The translations under genes were made by a program, and so were the position numbers. Of a stretch of 17,744 bases of DNA, positions 16,296 to 17,744 are shown in pieces (positions within the stretch are counted from its first letter, which is position 1; each line of letters opens with the position of its first letter). Under the pieces are notes generated by a model. It had not been told where the DNA came from and did not search any database. It saw nothing but the letters and a program-made list of their open reading frames with translations. The DNA comes from Methylotenera_A sp031379885 (GTDB lineage Bacteria; Pseudomonadota; Gammaproteobacteria; Burkholderiales; Methylophilaceae): assembly GCA_031379885.1 (NCBI GenBank), contig JANNFN010000176.1, positions 1-17,744 on the forward strand, given 5' to 3'.

Positions 16296-16322
16296 TTATT
16301 TTTTTAAACAGCAACATTCCAT
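16296..16322 (-). CDS. Putative cysteine leader peptide (MECCCLKK) of the sulfate operon
   Basis: An 8-codon ORF running from ATG (16322-16320) to TAA (16298-16296). It encodes Met-Glu-Cys-Cys-Cys-Leu-Lys-Lys, with Cys codons TGT TGC TGT at 16316-16308. A perfect AAGGAG (16335-16330) precedes the ATG by seven bases, a better ribosome site than that of sbp. It lies in the 5' region of the sulfate operon, 45 bases before the sbp ATG. Three adjacent Cys codons directly before sulfur-assimilation genes fit a leader whose translation reports Cys-tRNA supply; poly-cysteine leader ORFs that act as cysteine-responsive attenuators are known in mycobacteria. I see no G+C-rich terminator between it and sbp, so control would be at the level of translation, coupling or Rho and not classical attenuation. 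Translation is not proven from sequence. Confidence 0.6.
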   Translation of the reverse strand: MECCCLKK

Positions 16323-16325
16323 GTT
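16313..16325 (-). repeat. Inverted repeat over the leader-peptide start codon
   Basis: On the - strand the bases AACAT-GGA-ATGTT form a 5+3+5 inverted repeat that contains the ATG of the short leader ORF. An overlapping alternative pairs TAAACA just upstream with TGTTTA at the third Cys and Leu codons (6 bp, 11-base loop). Either fold could be opened by a ribosome on the leader, but both are A/T-rich and weak. Confidence 0.35.
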
Positions 16326-16329
16326 TATT

Positions 16330-16335
16330 CTCCTT
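16330..16335 (-). promoter_or_regulatory. Shine-Dalgarno of the Cys leader ORF
   Basis: AAGGAG on the - strand, seven bases before the ATG of the 8-codon Cys ORF. A consensus ribosome site at ideal spacing in an intergenic region with no annotated gene is the main reason to treat the short ORF as real. Confidence 0.65.
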
Positions 16336-16345
16336 ACATTACTTA

Positions 16346-16370
16346 CCTTCGTTCAACTTTATAGCGAAGG
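16346..16370 (-). promoter_or_regulatory. Hairpin / possible promoter region between porin and sbp
   Basis: CCTTCG (16365-16370 arm as read on the - strand) and CGAAGG (16346-16351) form a 6-bp stem with a 13-base loop, 15 bases after the porin stop codon. No T run follows on the - strand, so it is not a clear terminator. The loop contains TATAAA (16363-16358), a possible -10 element for sbp; I find no good -35 at the right distance, which would fit an activator-dependent (for example CysB-type) promoter. If it is the promoter, the transcript would start after the left arm and the hairpin would not form in the mRNA. Confidence 0.35.
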
Positions 16371-16385
16371 ATGTTGATATGTTTT

Positions 16386-17744
16386 TTAGAAAGCCACCTG
16401 AAAACGCGCAAGCAATGCCTCTTCACTTTCACGGTCACGTACATTGCTACCTGTCGCGTTAATCGCAGTAATGCCAACACCCGCACCACCATCAAATTTA
16501 GTGCGCTCATAATTCAATTGAATTTTTGCGTTTTGATTCAAATACCAATTCACGCCAGCAGTCCAAGATTTGGCCGATTGAGCACTTGTTGATAAGTCTG
16601 CATAGGCGTTGGTAGAAAATGAAGTTCCAGCTTTATTTTTAAAGGTATTTTCATCTAGATTGAGCTCGCTGTAGCGAGCTACCAGCTCCCATGCCCCCCA
16701 ACCGTCAGTATCTAAATCGAAGTCTTGTTTCGGTTTAACGCCCTTAAATGAGGCATCTTCGCCAGTAACCAAATAGGATGCTGCTATTTGCCAAGCATCG
16801 TGATTAAGTGATTTATTGGTATTTGGGGTAATCACCGTGTTAGTACCTGCACCGCCGCCAGAAGCGGAACCGCCACTAGATAAACTAACGTCTTGCGAGA
16901 CTCTTGCATATTCTGCAATTAGACCAAATGGACCGTAGTAATAGTTAGCTTGCGGGGCAATACGCGTGCGCGTGCCATCCGCAACCGTTGCACTGTTGTA
17001 TCTAAAAAATGTCTGCTGGCCATTAGTTAAATAGCTAGGCAAACCGTTTCTTGTGGCATCAGCCGCAGATGTATCGGTGAAGTTTAAGTTTCTTTCTCCG
17101 TCAATATTGGTGAAAGTACCCGCAATCCCGAAACCTAATCCTGATAATGCATTAGTTTCATCTCTGAATGGGTTGGCAAATAAACGCGCAGTGAATTCTT
17201 TGTTACTATCAAATTCACTGCCAGAACTATTGTTACCACCATCTACTACACCGTTATTAATGCCAAAGGCATAGTTAAGCTTTTCCCCGAAGGTATCGCC
17301 ATATACCGAAATCCCTACATCACGGTTAGGCAATATGGCATTGGTAACGTAACTTCTCTCAACAAACTTAATATCGCCACCACTTTGCAAACGCTCCAAA
17401 CCGACAAACGGTTTGTATTTACCTGCACGAATTTTGAATGCAGGGCTTAGGCGCGCATCTAGATAAGCATCAACAACTTGGGAACCACCGTTACCAAAAT
17501 CCGGTGTAAATCTAAAATCATATTTCCCCAATAACGTACCTTCTATGGTTGGGCGTACGCGGCGTAGTAAGGCTGTGTCATTTGCATCATGAAACCCATT
17601 GGCATTTAAATTTCCTGCACGACTATTGCTACGATTGCGCACGTCACTAGCGCCATCTTGAAACGAGCGATAATCTGCTTGCAGTAAGCCGCGCAGCTTG
17701 ATAACGTTTTTACCATCTGCGGATTCCAAACCAAAACCTTTTTC
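16386..17744 (-). CDS. OprP/OprO-type outer-membrane porin (5' end cut off by window)
   Basis: The frame is open from the window edge to TAA 16388-16386, giving 452 residues with the signal peptide missing; the visible start EKGFGLESADGKNVIKLRG matches the beginning of the mature barrel in OprP/OprO family porins. Typical features are the DGKNVIKLRGLLQADYR first strand, alternating amphipathic beta strands throughout, RAGKYKPFVGLERLQS, and a C-terminal strand ending ARFQVAF with terminal Phe, the BAM recognition signal. The family includes phosphate and pyrophosphate channels, but its members differ in substrate. Here the neighbour is the sulfate operon, 135 bases downstream in the same direction, and the visible protein has no Met and no Cys, so uptake of sulfate or another sulfur anion under sulfur limitation is a reasonable inference. 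A Gly/Ser-rich loop (GGSASGGGAG) is probably extracellular. Confidence 0.88.
   Translation of the reverse strand, partial: EKGFGLESADGKNVIKLRGLLQADYRSFQDGASDVRNRSNSRAGNLNANGFHDANDTALLRRVRPTIEGTLLGKYDFRFTPDFGNGGSQVVDAYLDARLSPAFKIRAGKYKPFVGLERLQSGGDIKFVERSYVTNAILPNRDVGISVYGDTFGEKLNYAFGINNGVVDGGNNSSGSEFDSNKEFTARLFANPFRDETNALSGLGFGIAGTFTNIDGERNLNFTDTSAADATRNGLPSYLTNGQQTFFRYNSATVADGTRTRIAPQANYYYGPFGLIAEYARVSQDVSLSSGGSASGGGAGTNTVITPNTNKSLNHDAWQIAASYLVTGEDASFKGVKPKQDFDLDTDGWGAWELVARYSELNLDENTFKNKAGTSFSTNAYADLSTSAQSAKSWTAGVNWYLNQNAKIQLNYERTKFDGGAGVGITAINATGSNVRDRESEEALLARFQVAF

Noticed and set aside
1..17744. Mobile elements, CRISPR arrays, tRNA or rRNA genes, phage genes
   Set aside because: I saw no transposase, repeat-spacer pattern, terminal inverted repeats or structural RNA; gene content is two coherent operons.

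Overview
The window reads like the chromosome of a moderately AT-rich betaproteobacterium. A member of the Methylophilaceae is my best guess from overall protein flavour; this is inference, as no marker gene is present. It holds two back-to-back functional blocks that converge on a shared intergenic hairpin near 11.9 kb.

Positions 2-11891 (+ strand) are a long, tightly packed MSHA-type (mannose-sensitive haemagglutinin) type IV pilus operon. It runs from the 3' part of a FimT/GspH-like prepilin (probably mshC) through mshD, mshO, mshP and the giant mshQ, then mshI, a PilN-like gene, mshJ, mshK, mshL (secretin), mshM (AAA ATPase) and mshN (TPR protein). Many neighbours overlap by 1-17 bases, pointing to co-translation. 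The minor pilins and the putative tip protein MshQ come first and the assembly-platform and secretin genes follow, the reverse of the Vibrio block order. mshE, mshG, mshF and the major pilin are not visible and should lie upstream or elsewhere. A hairpin followed by a T run ends the operon.

Positions 12035-17744 (- strand) are a sulfate acquisition region. In transcription order it has the 3' part of an OprP/OprO-type porin, a short gap, sbp (periplasmic sulfate-binding protein), a stand-alone 71-aa Mop/TOBE molbindin, cysT, cysW and cysA. The products would form an outer-membrane-to-cytoplasm oxyanion uptake route.

The most notable item is in the porin-sbp gap. A previously hidden 8-codon ORF (MECCCLKK) with a perfect AAGGAG ribosome site and three consecutive Cys codons lies 45 nt upstream of sbp. 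It looks like a cysteine-sensing leader peptide for the sulfate operon. The visible porin sequence (452 residues) has no Met or Cys at all, and Sbp has none beyond its initiator Met. This is a sulfur-sparing signature consistent with high expression during sulfur starvation, and it ties the porin to the sulfate genes.
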